Origin: Chara braunii
Taxonomy: Eukaryota; Streptophyta; Charophyceae; Charales; Characeae
Assembly: GCA_003427395.1 (NCBI GenBank)
Contig: BFEA01000040.1
Coordinates: 1,487,378-1,510,480 of the forward strand
Reading direction: 5' to 3'
DNA: 23,103 bases
Shown here: positions 1-8,728 of the stretch, piece after piece
How the letters are laid out: each line of letters opens with the position of its first letter
How positions within the stretch are numbered: position 1 is the first letter of the stretch
Made by a program: the position numbers and the translations under genes
The notes under the pieces: model-generated
Told to the model about the DNA's origin: nothing
Database searches by the model: none
The model's input: only the letters and a program-made list of their open reading frames with translations

Positions 1-45
1 CTCTCTCTCTCACCAGACCTCCCTCGCTCTCTCTCTCTCTCTCTC
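1..45. repeat. CT microsatellite at the window edge
   Basis: Interrupted CT dinucleotide run. The two full LTRs in this window also carry long CT tracts, but the sequence following this one does not match the LTR sequence that follows those, so I do not assign it to an LTR. Confidence 0.85.
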
Positions 46-790
46 CTCTTGACTGTGCTTCTGCCCCTCTGGCCTCCACCGCGGGGGAGTTGCGCTCCGC
101 CCCGCAGCAGGGAGCGCACGTGCTGTTAAGTCACCGTTTCAGCTATGGTATGCGTCGAACTGCGTCTTCCATCTTGAGTGCGCACACCGCTGCTTCCAGC
201 GAAGTTGCCAGTCAACGTGATGTCGGCTGGGCACGCCGTGCACACCCTCTCCTTCCCTCTCTCGACGTCTGTCCCTCCAACGCGCATGTGGCCCTCGGTC
301 TCCAGGTCAACTACGCTGATGCGGGCTGCGGACGGCTGGTGCACTGGTGAAAGTTCCCAGTCCAAAAAAAAGAATCCCCTTCGTCCTTCAGTCCGCCCGC
401 CTATACCCCGTCAGTCCCCGCTGGCGGAACCGGGCTGAAAATCCGACATGCGACCTCGATCGAACCAGCCTGTGCCGTGGTGTCCAAGTACAGCGCCTCG
501 CCCCGATGTCGGAACGGCAGTTCCTGTAGCAGCAGGCCCCCACCCCCTTCAGTCCAATATTGGTGACATGGGGCCTCACCGCCGATCGTACCCCGCACCG
601 TGGCAGTTTCAAGGCAGTCACTCCGAATTACCCCAAAAGCAAAGGATAGTCACGGACCGCTCTGACTGTACCAATTATAGAAGTCCGAGAGCGCAGCACC
701 CGAACCGAAGACGAACTCGTACCAATGTGGTCCACATCAGATCCTTCGCAAAAGCACCATTGTACCGCAGCATAGCAGCCCGTACCAGAC
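46..790. other. No recognisable gene
   Basis: GC-rich unique-looking DNA. Short open frames occur on both strands and overlap each other, but none shows a motif I know and none is repeated elsewhere in the window. The right-hand part already contains faint versions of the accgaacc/gaaataa words of the minisatellite that follows. Confidence 0.5.
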
Positions 791-1310
791 CAACACCGAA
801 CCAGAAATAACCGTCTCGGTACCAAACCGTACCTGCCCCATACCGTACGCCATAAAACATAGCCACCCCGGGATAACACCGAACCTGTGGCGTACCGAAT
901 GTCGAGCCGATGTCGAACCTGGAGACACTCGTCCTGAACTGCAGTGCCCTGTACCTTTCCTGGCACCGAACCACTACCAAACCCGTGGTAAGTCGATGTC
1001 GGGTCAATACGGAGCCCGAAGCAAGTCGACGTCGAACTAGTACCAGACCTGAAATAAATCACCGTAACAGTGCGGAACATGAAATAAACATCCGTGGCGG
1101 TTCCGCAACAACTGAAATAAATAGCCGTAGCAGTACCGAAGCAGAAATAAAGCGCCATGGTCGTGTCGAACCTGAAATAAAACGCCGCGATGGCAGCGAA
1201 CCTGGGATAAACTGCCGCCAAGGCTCCGAGCCTGAAGTAAATCGTCGTAGTGGTCCCAGACCCGAAATAAGCTGCCATGACAGTGCTCAAGCTAAAATAA
1301 ACTGATGTCG
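791..1310. repeat. Degenerate 30-bp minisatellite
   Basis: The word gaaataaa or a one- to two-base variant recurs at about 1051, 1081, 1114, 1144, 1174, 1204, 1234, 1264 and 1294, so the period is 30 bp with one 33-bp unit. Units read roughly gaacctgaaataaa then cgccgtggcagt. Further decayed units can be seen leftward (for example near 804). All spacings are multiples of three, and the array is open on the plus strand (a 10-residue repeat containing E-[IV]-[NK]-x-R) and on the minus strand (Y-F-R-x-G-T repeat; 261-codon frame at 628-1413). I cannot tell whether either frame is translated; with degenerate units a plain tandem repeat is the safer call. Confidence 0.8.
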
Positions 1311-1877
1311 AGCCCATGCCGAACCAGCAGCCACACCGAAACTGTGAAGTCGAGCGATGCAAGCAAAGTAACACAGCGGCAACACTACGACAATCATCTA
1401 ATCCCACACTCATAACACATAGGTCGTGGTGAGGGCAGGAATCGGGGAAATCAGGTAAGTCATGCGAGCAGTCTCAATCATCGGGGAATAGAGAAGATCG
1501 TTAGAAATAGAGTAAATAGATAAACGGGGGGTAATTCCGTTCACGAATAAATTGGGCAAAATTCCGTCAACCATCTAATAATCATGGTTTTTCTTCCTTC
1601 CTATCACTTTTATTTATTTTTCTTGTTTCTTAATTCCATTATCGAAAATAACGGAAATGAAAGCAGTTTCGTCAAAAATAAATTCCGATGGAATTTTATT
1701 AAATAACGAAAATTCTTTGTTTTCTTTTTCTTTTTATTGTTTTTAATTATTTTTCTCATCTTTGATTTTATTACCCAAAAAAAAAAAAAATCGAGACCAG
1801 TGCCGTTAAGATTGTCCCGAAATAATTCAATAAAATAAGGAATATTCCGTTTTTCTCTTCCTTTCTGTCGTTTTAAT

Positions 1878-1911
<34 letters not shown>

Positions 1912-2259
1912 ATCAAAATTAATGTAATTGGAGGTTTTATTTCCGCACCAATAGCGCAAGGTAAAAGGATCACGCCAAGGCGTACTCTCATGTTACTGTC
2001 CCGCGGCCAGGTGTTCCGAAGATAGGCCTAGGGCGGACGGAAATGGGGTAGACGCCAGCACGATAGGAGAGGTCTTTCCTCTCACCCATTTTGAGGGTTA
2101 GTCTCGGCGGTCATCACGCCCGAATGTTGGGGCCCTCGGGGTACCCCTAATTTTGGCCGTCAGTGCGGACGAAAGTTCCAGCTAATCCGCCTTCAGGTCA
2201 TTAATCTAGTGGTCAATCTGCAAAAAGTAGGGTGGCCGACTAGCCTTCGGCCGCCCGAC
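1311..2259. other. AT-rich intergenic DNA, no gene seen
   Basis: About 1480-1920 is strongly AT-rich, with runs of T and A and several attccg/cggaat words in both orientations. A T homopolymer occupies 1880-1918. The remainder to 2259 is GC-richer and unrecognised. The right edge is the exact point where homology to the LTR U3 region begins. Confidence 0.6.
1880..1918. repeat. Poly(T) tract
   Basis: Thirty-nine consecutive T. It could be the reverse complement of a poly(A) tail of a retroposed sequence on the minus strand, but I found no recognisable retroposon body beside it. Confidence 0.9.
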
Positions 2260-3059
2260 AGCGTGCATGCATGCGCGAAGAACACGGAATTGCAAGGACT
2301 TAGGAAGAGAGAAGAGGAGGGATTGCCTACGCTCTGCTTGGCCAGACCGCGGCGTGGGGGACGTAACCTCTCTCCACGCATCGATCCGATCATGAAGCCC
2401 GCAGGCTATCCCAGACACAACGAAAAGAAAAAGAAGGGGCTGGAAAGACGAAGCCCAAGAAGAAAGATACAGTTACAATGGCGCCCGCCCAAAAGTTACG
2501 GTTACACACAAGATTAAGGGCGCCGACTAATCAAAGCTCCGTTGCAGCCGCAAAAAGAAGCGCGCAAGGCAGCTCAAGGCAACAGAAAATCCGAATTCCT
2601 AAAGTCCTAAATTCCTAAATTTCTCCTAATGCAAAAATGCGAAAAGAATTTCAATAAAGCGCAAATTCCGAAAAGAAGCTCCAAGATTCCGAGAGCCATC
2701 AAGGCTCGAAAAGATTCGAAAAAAAAAAAAAAAAAACGAAATTAAAAAAGAACGAAGCAAAAAATCCCTGCGCGATCCCCGTGCCGAAAACCCGTCAGCA
2801 GAACCAAAAGGAAAGAAGCGACGTCAACAATTATTAATCGCGCGCGGTGGCACGCCAGCCACTCATTCGACCATCCCGGGACTCGCCCGACCGAACCCAA
2901 CCATCTAAAAGGAAGCGACGCAAAAAGACGAAGAAGCGAGGACACCGATGCAATTTCCCGTCGATCCCGATCTCCCGTAATAGGCCCAACCTTCCCATCT
3001 TAGGACCCCTCATTGTCATCGCGTAGAAAATCGCGCGGAACAGAAAGTGGTTCGTCACA
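2260..3059 (-). repeat. 3' LTR of element 1, U3 part only
   Basis: Closely matches 11285-12092 and, more loosely, 14220-15017. It starts at agcgtgcatgcatgcgcg and ends at ttcgtcaca. On the coding (minus) strand it begins TGTGACG, the expected LTR start, complementary to the cgtcaca that ends the other LTRs. Homology stops exactly where the other copies have their TATA box, so TATA, R and U5 are absent. Confidence 0.85.
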
Positions 3060-3068
3060 TATGTGACG
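3053..3068. other. LTR/internal junction palindrome (element 1)
   Basis: CGTCACATATGTGACG is a perfect 16-nt palindrome: the LTR terminus CGTCACA, then TA, then its mirror TGTGACG, which continues as gcccaggg. The same tgtgacgcccaggg starts the LTR at 12439. The junction therefore reads like two LTR ends abutted, and no polypurine tract is seen next to the 3' LTR on the coding strand. Confidence 0.75.
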
Positions 3069-3654
3069 CCCAGGGGGTTCCAATCTTAGCAAGCTCCTGC
3101 TTGCTCGTCATCATGACACGTGTCGATCTCCATAATCGATCGACACACGGAGCTCTCTACGTTGCCACTTACCGTGTGAAAGAGTGTGGAAGTCGTCCAA
3201 CGTGGCATACGCGGGCTCTATCCTACAAGTTCCCAGGGAAGGGCAATCTAATTACCGATGGGGGAGGCAGAGGGGGATTTTGGGGAAAAGGGGGCATGAA
3301 CTGGATGCGGGGGAAACGACGCTCCTCGTGCTGATGAGGGAGGGAGGCGATGTAGTCGGGATAGAGAGTGGAAAGGGTGCGGCGGAGCACGGCGCGAAAA
3401 TTTTTGTAGTTTTCGCAGGCGGGATCATTCCTGATATAATACAGTATATTTCTATATTGTTATATTCCCGCCAGTGCGCGCTGAATAGAAGGATATGAAG
3501 AAGAAAGGAGTCTACCGCCGAGTGAGTGGTAGCGTGCGGAACAATGGTGGCCAAAAGGCGGATGGCGTAAAGTTGGTGGAAAAGGTCGGGAGGGAAGGGG
3601 CACCAACCAGCGGGGAGTGGGGGTCGACCATGGAGTGGGGAGAGAGTCAAGAAA
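3060..3654 (-). other. 3' untranslated region of element 1 with tandem hairpins
   Basis: Non-coding stretch between the ORF Y stop and the 3' LTR. At 3088-3105 there is a perfect 7-bp stem (AGCAAGC/GCTTGCT) with loop TCCT, and at 3120-3146 a 9-bp stem (GTGTCGATC/GATCGACAC). Both recur in the same place in element 2. The plus strand of 3240-3320 is unusually purine-rich. Confidence 0.6.
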
Positions 3655-4706
3655 TCAAGGGGACGACGGGATAACGACCGGGGATGAAGCCCGATCGCCC
3701 GCATCCTGACGAAGGCGAAGGGTAGGGAGGGGAGGGGAATCAAACGGCGACGGCGATTCGCTCCTTCTTCGCCGGCGGCTTCCCAATCCCATTGCGGCGG
3801 CTCCATCGGGTCCGTCTTTTTCTCGCGGGGGCTCCGGATCGAGCCACGGATTTCCCAGCGAACAATCCCGGCGGGGATCTTTCCTGGATCGGCCGCTTCC
3901 CTTCCGCCTTTCCTCTTCGCTTGCGTTCTTCTTCTTCTTCTTCCTCCCTGCTTCGCTCGGGCCGATGACTTGGTTCGCCCGATCTGCTTTCCTCTTCCTA
4001 CGGTTCTTCTTCTTCCTCCTCGATGTAGTCGGGGTCGTCACGGTCCTCTCTTGATTCCTCCTCTTCTTCCTCGATCTCCTCTATTTCCTCTTCTCCTTCC
4101 TCCTACTTCTGTGCGTTCCCTCGCCGAATGACAGGGTCCCAAAGTGCGAGATCGGTGGCGTCGATCTCGAGGTATAGAGTCGAAGACGGATAAATACAGT
4201 TATCCCGGTCCAGCTCTGTACACGTGGACCACACTAGATGCGGCTCAAGCGTTCGGGAAAGCTCGTCGATGCCCAGCCTGCTGTCACACCGTGACAAGAT
4301 GTCCAGGGGCAGATCGTCTCCTAATTGTACCAAAAACACCAGCAGTTCACTCGTAATGAGAGCGAGGTTCCCGTCTTCCACCTTTCCGAAGAGTATTCCC
4401 AACAGATCCCCTTCCGTCGGCGTCCACCAAGCGTGCACGATCAACAGCTCCACTTCGTCGTTCGGAACCTCTGGCCCCTCTCCGTACGGTACAGGCTCAG
4501 ACCAACGGAACTCCACCTCCAACAGACAGAAAGCAAGTTCCTCGTAAGCGTCCCACCACTGATCCCACTTATCCTTGTCCAAGAGCGGCACGCTGATCTG
4601 CTTGATCAGCCTTGATGTAATAGGAGAGAGAGGGGGGGTGAGCGGATTGCCAGAGGGGAGGAATATTAGAGGAGAGGCCGAAGAGAGAGAGTCGACGGCG
4701 ACTCAT
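3655..4706 (-). pseudogene. ORF Y of element 1 (env-position protein, broken)
   Basis: Homologue of the intact 354-residue ORF Y of element 2, now in three pieces. 4103-4591 is the globular part and shares ELLI-x2-AW, EGDLLG, DDLPL and LSRTL with the other copy; 4020-4102 in another frame is Glu-rich; 3655-4041 is a Lys/Arg- then Pro/Ser-rich tail ending RASSPVVIPSSP, against RASSSVVAPPSP in element 2. The natural start is the ATG at 4706, which overlaps the ORF X stop as ATGA; from there about 35 codons align with element 2 before a frameshift. I see no signal peptide or membrane anchor, so despite its position it does not look like an envelope protein. No known family recognised. Confidence 0.7.
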
Positions 4707-5182
4707 TGGGACGGCGCGAAAGGATGAAGCTCTGGAAGTACGATTGGTGGCAAATCGTTGGAAGAGCGAAGCTGCAGATCGACGTCGTGGGAGGGCACGA
4801 CTGTGTCACCACGCCGAGCAAGGCGCGTGGTCCACGCGGCCGCAATCTCGTCACCCCAAGCCCGCAACGTCCGGAAGATGTCCGGATGGATCGCCGCTGG
4901 TACTGCTGTGATGTCCCCCACGAATACGACGACCACCAAGACGTGACTAACTCCTGGGGGAGATAGTCGTAGAAAGGCCGAGATCTTAGCTAGGACACGT
5001 GTCGCCGCTGCTTGTGCGAACCGGAATTCCGCTGCCGCGTGGATCGCGGTTGTGCTGAAGAAAGTCGTGAATCGAAGGAGATCGGTGTTGTGCCGTGACC
5101 GTTGTACTTGCCTGATCGTCGTGATCCGCCCTCTTGGGGTCAGTAGCTGTGTGTCGATCGCCTGCTGCACGGAAAAGTTCAT
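4703..5182 (-). CDS. ORF X of element 1 (unknown protein, 159 aa)
   Basis: Open 159-codon frame directly after integrase. Its ATG overlaps the PHD-IN stop codon (ATGA, 5182-5179) and its TGA overlaps the ORF Y ATG (ATGA, 4706-4703). The middle is conserved with element 2: EFRFA, then P-G-[VI]-SHV, then a V-rich stretch leading to GDI-[TS]-[AT]-V, then a C-terminal P-x2-[VL]-LPEL or VLLELIPF. Residues about 90-112 are hydrophobic but interrupted by Gly and Asp, so I do not call a membrane segment. Composition is rich in Ala, Arg and Thr. Family unknown; conservation of position and overlaps in both copies argues it is a real cistron of the element. Confidence 0.65.
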   Translation of the reverse strand: MNFSVQQAIDTQLLTPRGRITTIRQVQRSRHNTDLLRFTTFFSTTAIHAAAEFRFAQAAATRVLAKISAFLRLSPPGVSHVLVVVVFVGDITAVPAAIHPDIFRTLRAWGDEIAAAWTTRLARRGDTVVPSHDVDLQLRSSNDLPPIVLPELHPFAPSQ

Positions 5183-6884
5183 GACGATGGTGGCGGGGAC
5201 GGAGTGTCAGAAAGAGAGGGGGACAGAGAGGGAGAAGCGGGCGATGTGCACTCGTCGTCTTCTTCCGCAGCGGAGGAGAAGACGGATGAAGTCGGAGATG
5301 GAGAAGAAGGGAGGGGACGCAGATAGGATACGTGGCGAGTGATCGGGCGAGCCGATCGGCCACCGGAGACCTCAGGCACGAGCCGCACGGTGTTCACGCC
5401 GTTTGGTCCAAGCTCGACTACGCAAAATCGCCCGAAGAATCGTGGCGCTAGCTTACCCTGGCGAGCACATTTCCTTACCTGCACGATGTCCCCTAATTTA
5501 TATTGGGGCCGTGGACCCGCGTTCCCATTTCGGGCCTCGTAGCTACGGACCTGTCGGCCTTGGGCCAATTCGGTCTTCCGTTGGCGTTTTCGGGCTAACC
5601 GGGGGAGGGACCGCTCCATCAGTTCTAAATGCCGCTTGGCCTTGTCTCGAACCGTGGCTCTCGTGGGTTGTCGGTTCAATGAAGATTCGTCCGGGAGGCT
5701 CGGTATCGAAACGCAAGCCACGCTATTGGTCCTTAATTGGAAGGGGCTCAGGCCCGTCGATTCGTGGGGCGTTCCTCGATGGACCACCAGGATGTGATCT
5801 ATGATATCGGGCCAGGGTCTCGGATCCCGGGCCGCGATGTTCCGTCGCAGTGCTGTCTTTATCACCCTATTTGCGTTCTCCACCAGCCCATTGGACTGTG
5901 AGTCTGTGACATATGAAGTGCAGTATTCCGAATGGAGACGCCATGTATGACCAGGTTCTTCAGGACTTCCCCTCTGAATTCAGCCCCGTTGTCGATCAGG
6001 ATCTCCTCCGTATCTTGATGCATCCCGAGGAAACGGTTGACATATCACGCGATCTCCGACGCCTGTGGCGTATGGCATGGATATGCTTCGATCCATTTCG
6101 AAAAATGGTTGACGAATACCAACAAAATTGAATATTCACAGCTATTAGGACCAGGAGGCACTACGATATCGGTAGTATCCATGCTAACCCTTTGAAAAGG
6201 CCGTTCAACTACCGTTGGTACTATAGATCTCGGCGGCTGAATGGGCGCCTTGTCAGCGGTGCAGACCTGACAGTTCTGGACGATGAATTTGACATCGTCG
6301 CGAATGTTGGACCAATACTACTCATTTTTGTCGATCGCTGCCTCCGTGATTCGTACGGCAAAATGTGCTGCCGTCTCCTCATGCGTTGTCCTCACCCAGT
6401 CATACCTCATGAACGGGTGCGGTACTACCATCCAAATCCCACTACCGTCCATTTTCCGCTTCTCTAATTGGCCCTCCTCCGGTCCTCTTTAGTGAAGTCT
6501 TGGAGGGGGTTACCCACCAAGGTGGCTATTAGAGCGATATCCGTCCACACCTCGGCCCTTCTAAATTTTTGGGTTTTTTCCAACCCTTCTGACGTGGCGT
6601 CGAGAAATCGAGCCTCGGTCGGGATTTTATTGACTCGACATAGGGGACACAACCAAGGTTTGTCGCTACTTCGATACTGGATGCATGAGCCGTGGGCTCT
6701 CGCGACACACTGCCGACAGTCTATCCCAATCGACATATCCTTCCCCGGAAGGATGCATAGAGACAGAATACACGCGTGAAATTGCTTCGCAAAAATAACA
6801 AAATTTGTCGGGTAGGGAGAGAAGAGACGAAGAGGAAAGGGGAGAGAGAGGAGTTGGAAGATTACCTCCGTCACCCATTGCCAT
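5179..6884 (-). pseudogene. PHD finger-integrase ORF of element 1 (broken)
   Basis: Degenerate copy of the PHD-IN ORF that is nearly intact in element 2. The best-preserved part is 5179-5883: the integrase helix after the catalytic Glu (ENANRVIKTALRR), the region around HRGTPHE-x-TGLSPFQL, and a GPY/F-type C-terminal module (KLGDIVQVRK through LAPRFFGRF), ending in a Ser/Pro/Glu-rich tail. 5884-6463 aligns to the zinc-binding and catalytic core of element 2 but is broken by indels. 6464-6884 holds the PHD finger, split by a frameshift. The ATG at 6878 lies 8 nt into the end of the RT-RNase H ORF (ATGGGTGA). Integrase would insert cDNA in the nucleus; this copy cannot encode it. Confidence 0.8.
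6638..6800 (-). other. PHD zinc finger coding segment (element 1)
   Basis: The first Cys pair CYFC (codons at 6800-6789) is in one frame; after a frameshift the rest reads DCRQC, AHGSC and PWLCPLC (6718-6638). The C-x2-C, x4-H-x2-C, x11, C-x2-C spacing and the Trp two residues before the last Cys pair are diagnostic of a C4HC3 PHD finger. All eight ligands are present across the two frames. Confidence 0.75.
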
Positions 6885-8546
6885 TTGTCCGTTTCTTGCC
6901 ACGTGGCAGAACTGCCACCTTTCCGTACTTAGGTCCGTTTGCCGATTCTGGTTCCTTCCACGGAATGATTTCCTCGCCCTTAGGCACCTTGGCCGGTCGA
7001 TGCAAACGTGTCAGCCCGTCAGCGTTCCCGTGCCTCTCCGTCTTCCGATGGATGATGTCGAAGTCGTACTCCTGCAGGCGCACTGCCCATCGCCCGATCA
7101 TGCCTGTGTAATTAGTGAGCTTCTTCAGAGCCAGCAGTGGCTCGTGATCTGTCACAAGGCGAAACTTATGTCCGTAGAAATACGGATGGGAGTGCTGAAT
7201 TCCCCAAACTACCGCGTAGCATTCGCCTTGCGGGGCCGAATCGTTCTTCCGTTCATCTGGCACTGTGCGCGATGCATACTCAATGACATGTTCACGGCCG
7301 TCGTTCCCCTTCTGCGCTAAAATAGCGGAAATCGCCTCCGGCTGCCAGTCTGTGATGAGAATAAACTGCTTCGCCGGGTCCGGCCGGATCAAAATAGGTG
7401 CAGTAGCCAGGGCGTCTTTGAGGGTAGCGAAGGCCTGTTCGCACTCTGCATCCCAACTGAGAGGTTGGTCCTTCCGTAGCAGCTTCGTGAGAGGCCGCGC
7501 AATCGCCGCAAAGCCTTTGATAAAACGGCGGTAATATGACGTCAGTCCAAGAAAAGTTCGAACCTGCGTCAACGATGTGGGAACAGGGCGTCTTTCACCG
7601 CTGCGACCTTTCTTGAGTCTGGCCGCAAACCTCCACGTGTCACTACATAACCCAAGAACGAGAGCTCCGAAAGGAAGAACTCGCTCTTCTCCAGCGCGAT
7701 CTTGAGCATCTCTCATAGCTCCCAGCGTCCACTCGATATGCTGCGCATATCCATGATAGGTTTCCGAGTAGACCAAGATGTCGCCCATGTACACGATGAC
7801 GCAAAAGTTGATCATCCCCTGGGTCAGCCGTGTCTTGTTGACGAAGTTCTGGAAGGTCACATTCATAGCTCGCTGGAACGTAGCTGGCGCGTTGCAAATC
7901 CCCATAGGGCACCGAACCCATTGCCACGTGTCCTCAAGCAGTACGAACGCCGTTTTCGGTCGATTTTCCTCCTTGACCAGAATATGATAAAAACCGTGAC
8001 GAATATCAAATTTGCTAAAGTAATTAGCACACCCAATCGCTTCCAACAAATCATCAATCCTGGGGAGGGGGTACACATCTTTAATCGTGATATCATTCAA
8101 CTTGTGATAATCAATTCATATGCGAATCGACCCATTCTTCTTCGGAACTAAGACAACGGGGAATGACCATGGCCAGTAGCGGGCTCGATCCATCTGTTAG
8201 CCTCAAATTCTCGAATCCGTTGAAGGGCTGTCTTTCTCTCTACGAGAGAATACCTGTAGGGTTTACAATGGATCGGGGGATGGTTTCCAGTTTGAATCTC
8301 ATGTCGTATGACTAACGACAATCCAATGTCCGTGTCTGTCACACTAATCGCTTCCTGGTATTCCTTTAGAATGTCCGCGATTAGGTGATGAATCTCGTCA
8401 GGTACGTAACAGGGCACGTGCAATTCGTATAATTGGTCCCATATCCGCACGTCGATCTGTTTCGTACTTACCTGCCTAGCGATTTCTGGGGGTGGCGCGA
8501 AAATGAAGGAGTTATCCGACCGCCAGGAGAACAGCGTAGCCATCAT
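6871..8546 (-). pseudogene. Reverse transcriptase-RNase H ORF of element 1 (broken)
   Basis: Two frames: 8148-8546 (the segment before RT and the RT N-terminus, ending WIEPATG) and 6871-8100 (RT palm to RNase H). They are separated by a one-base loss near 8150 and an in-frame TGA. RT motifs seen: LPRIDDLL, FSKFDIRHGF, PMGICNAPATFQRAM, and the catalytic box as YMGD, in which the first Asp of YxDD is Gly. 7590-7720 is read out of frame between compensating indels. RNase H follows: LITDWQ, QGEC-x-AVVWG, VTDHEPL and NADGLTR, with the acidic residues in place. The frame ends at a TGA (6873-6871) that is also present at the same position in element 2. It would copy element RNA to cDNA in cytoplasmic particles if intact. 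Confidence 0.85.
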
Positions 8547-8728
8547 TTGCGCATCCTGCTCAGTACCGGGTAACCCAGCGTTACGTACTGATCCAACGGA
8601 ATGAGTTCAGCAGCCTCCTCCATCGTTGTTAAGGCACTTCCACCGCCTTCCATTTCTTCCATTAGCGCTCCTACTCGTCCAGGTCCATTAGCAATCGGGG
8701 TTGCTGCTACCGGTGCGACCCCGATTCG
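8547..8728 (-). other. Gag-pol junction remnant
   Basis: After the gag stop a second frame stays open for about 60 codons (IGVAPVAATP to LGYPVLSR), then the RT frame begins at EQDAQMMA. Element 2 has more than 500 bp of coding sequence before its matching EEDAQMMA, so element 1 appears to have lost that block. No D-[ST]-G protease motif is visible here. Confidence 0.5.

Noticed and set aside
2209-2517. Plus-strand frame in U3, seen also at 11201-11542
   Set aside because: The similarity follows from LTR homology, and the frame is broken in the third copy (14220 onward). It is antisense and upstream of the LTR start site.
2742-2945. Minus-strand U3 frame, also at 11724-11978
   Set aside because: It lacks an ATG start, contains an indel between copies and is not kept in the third LTR.
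3252-3806. 184-codon minus-strand frame in the 3' UTR of element 1
   Set aside because: It overlaps the ORF Y tail in another frame and has no counterpart in element 2; composition reflects GC-rich sequence.
4600-4700. 5S or large rRNA fragments anywhere in the window
   Set aside because: I looked for conserved 5S and rRNA words on both strands and found none.
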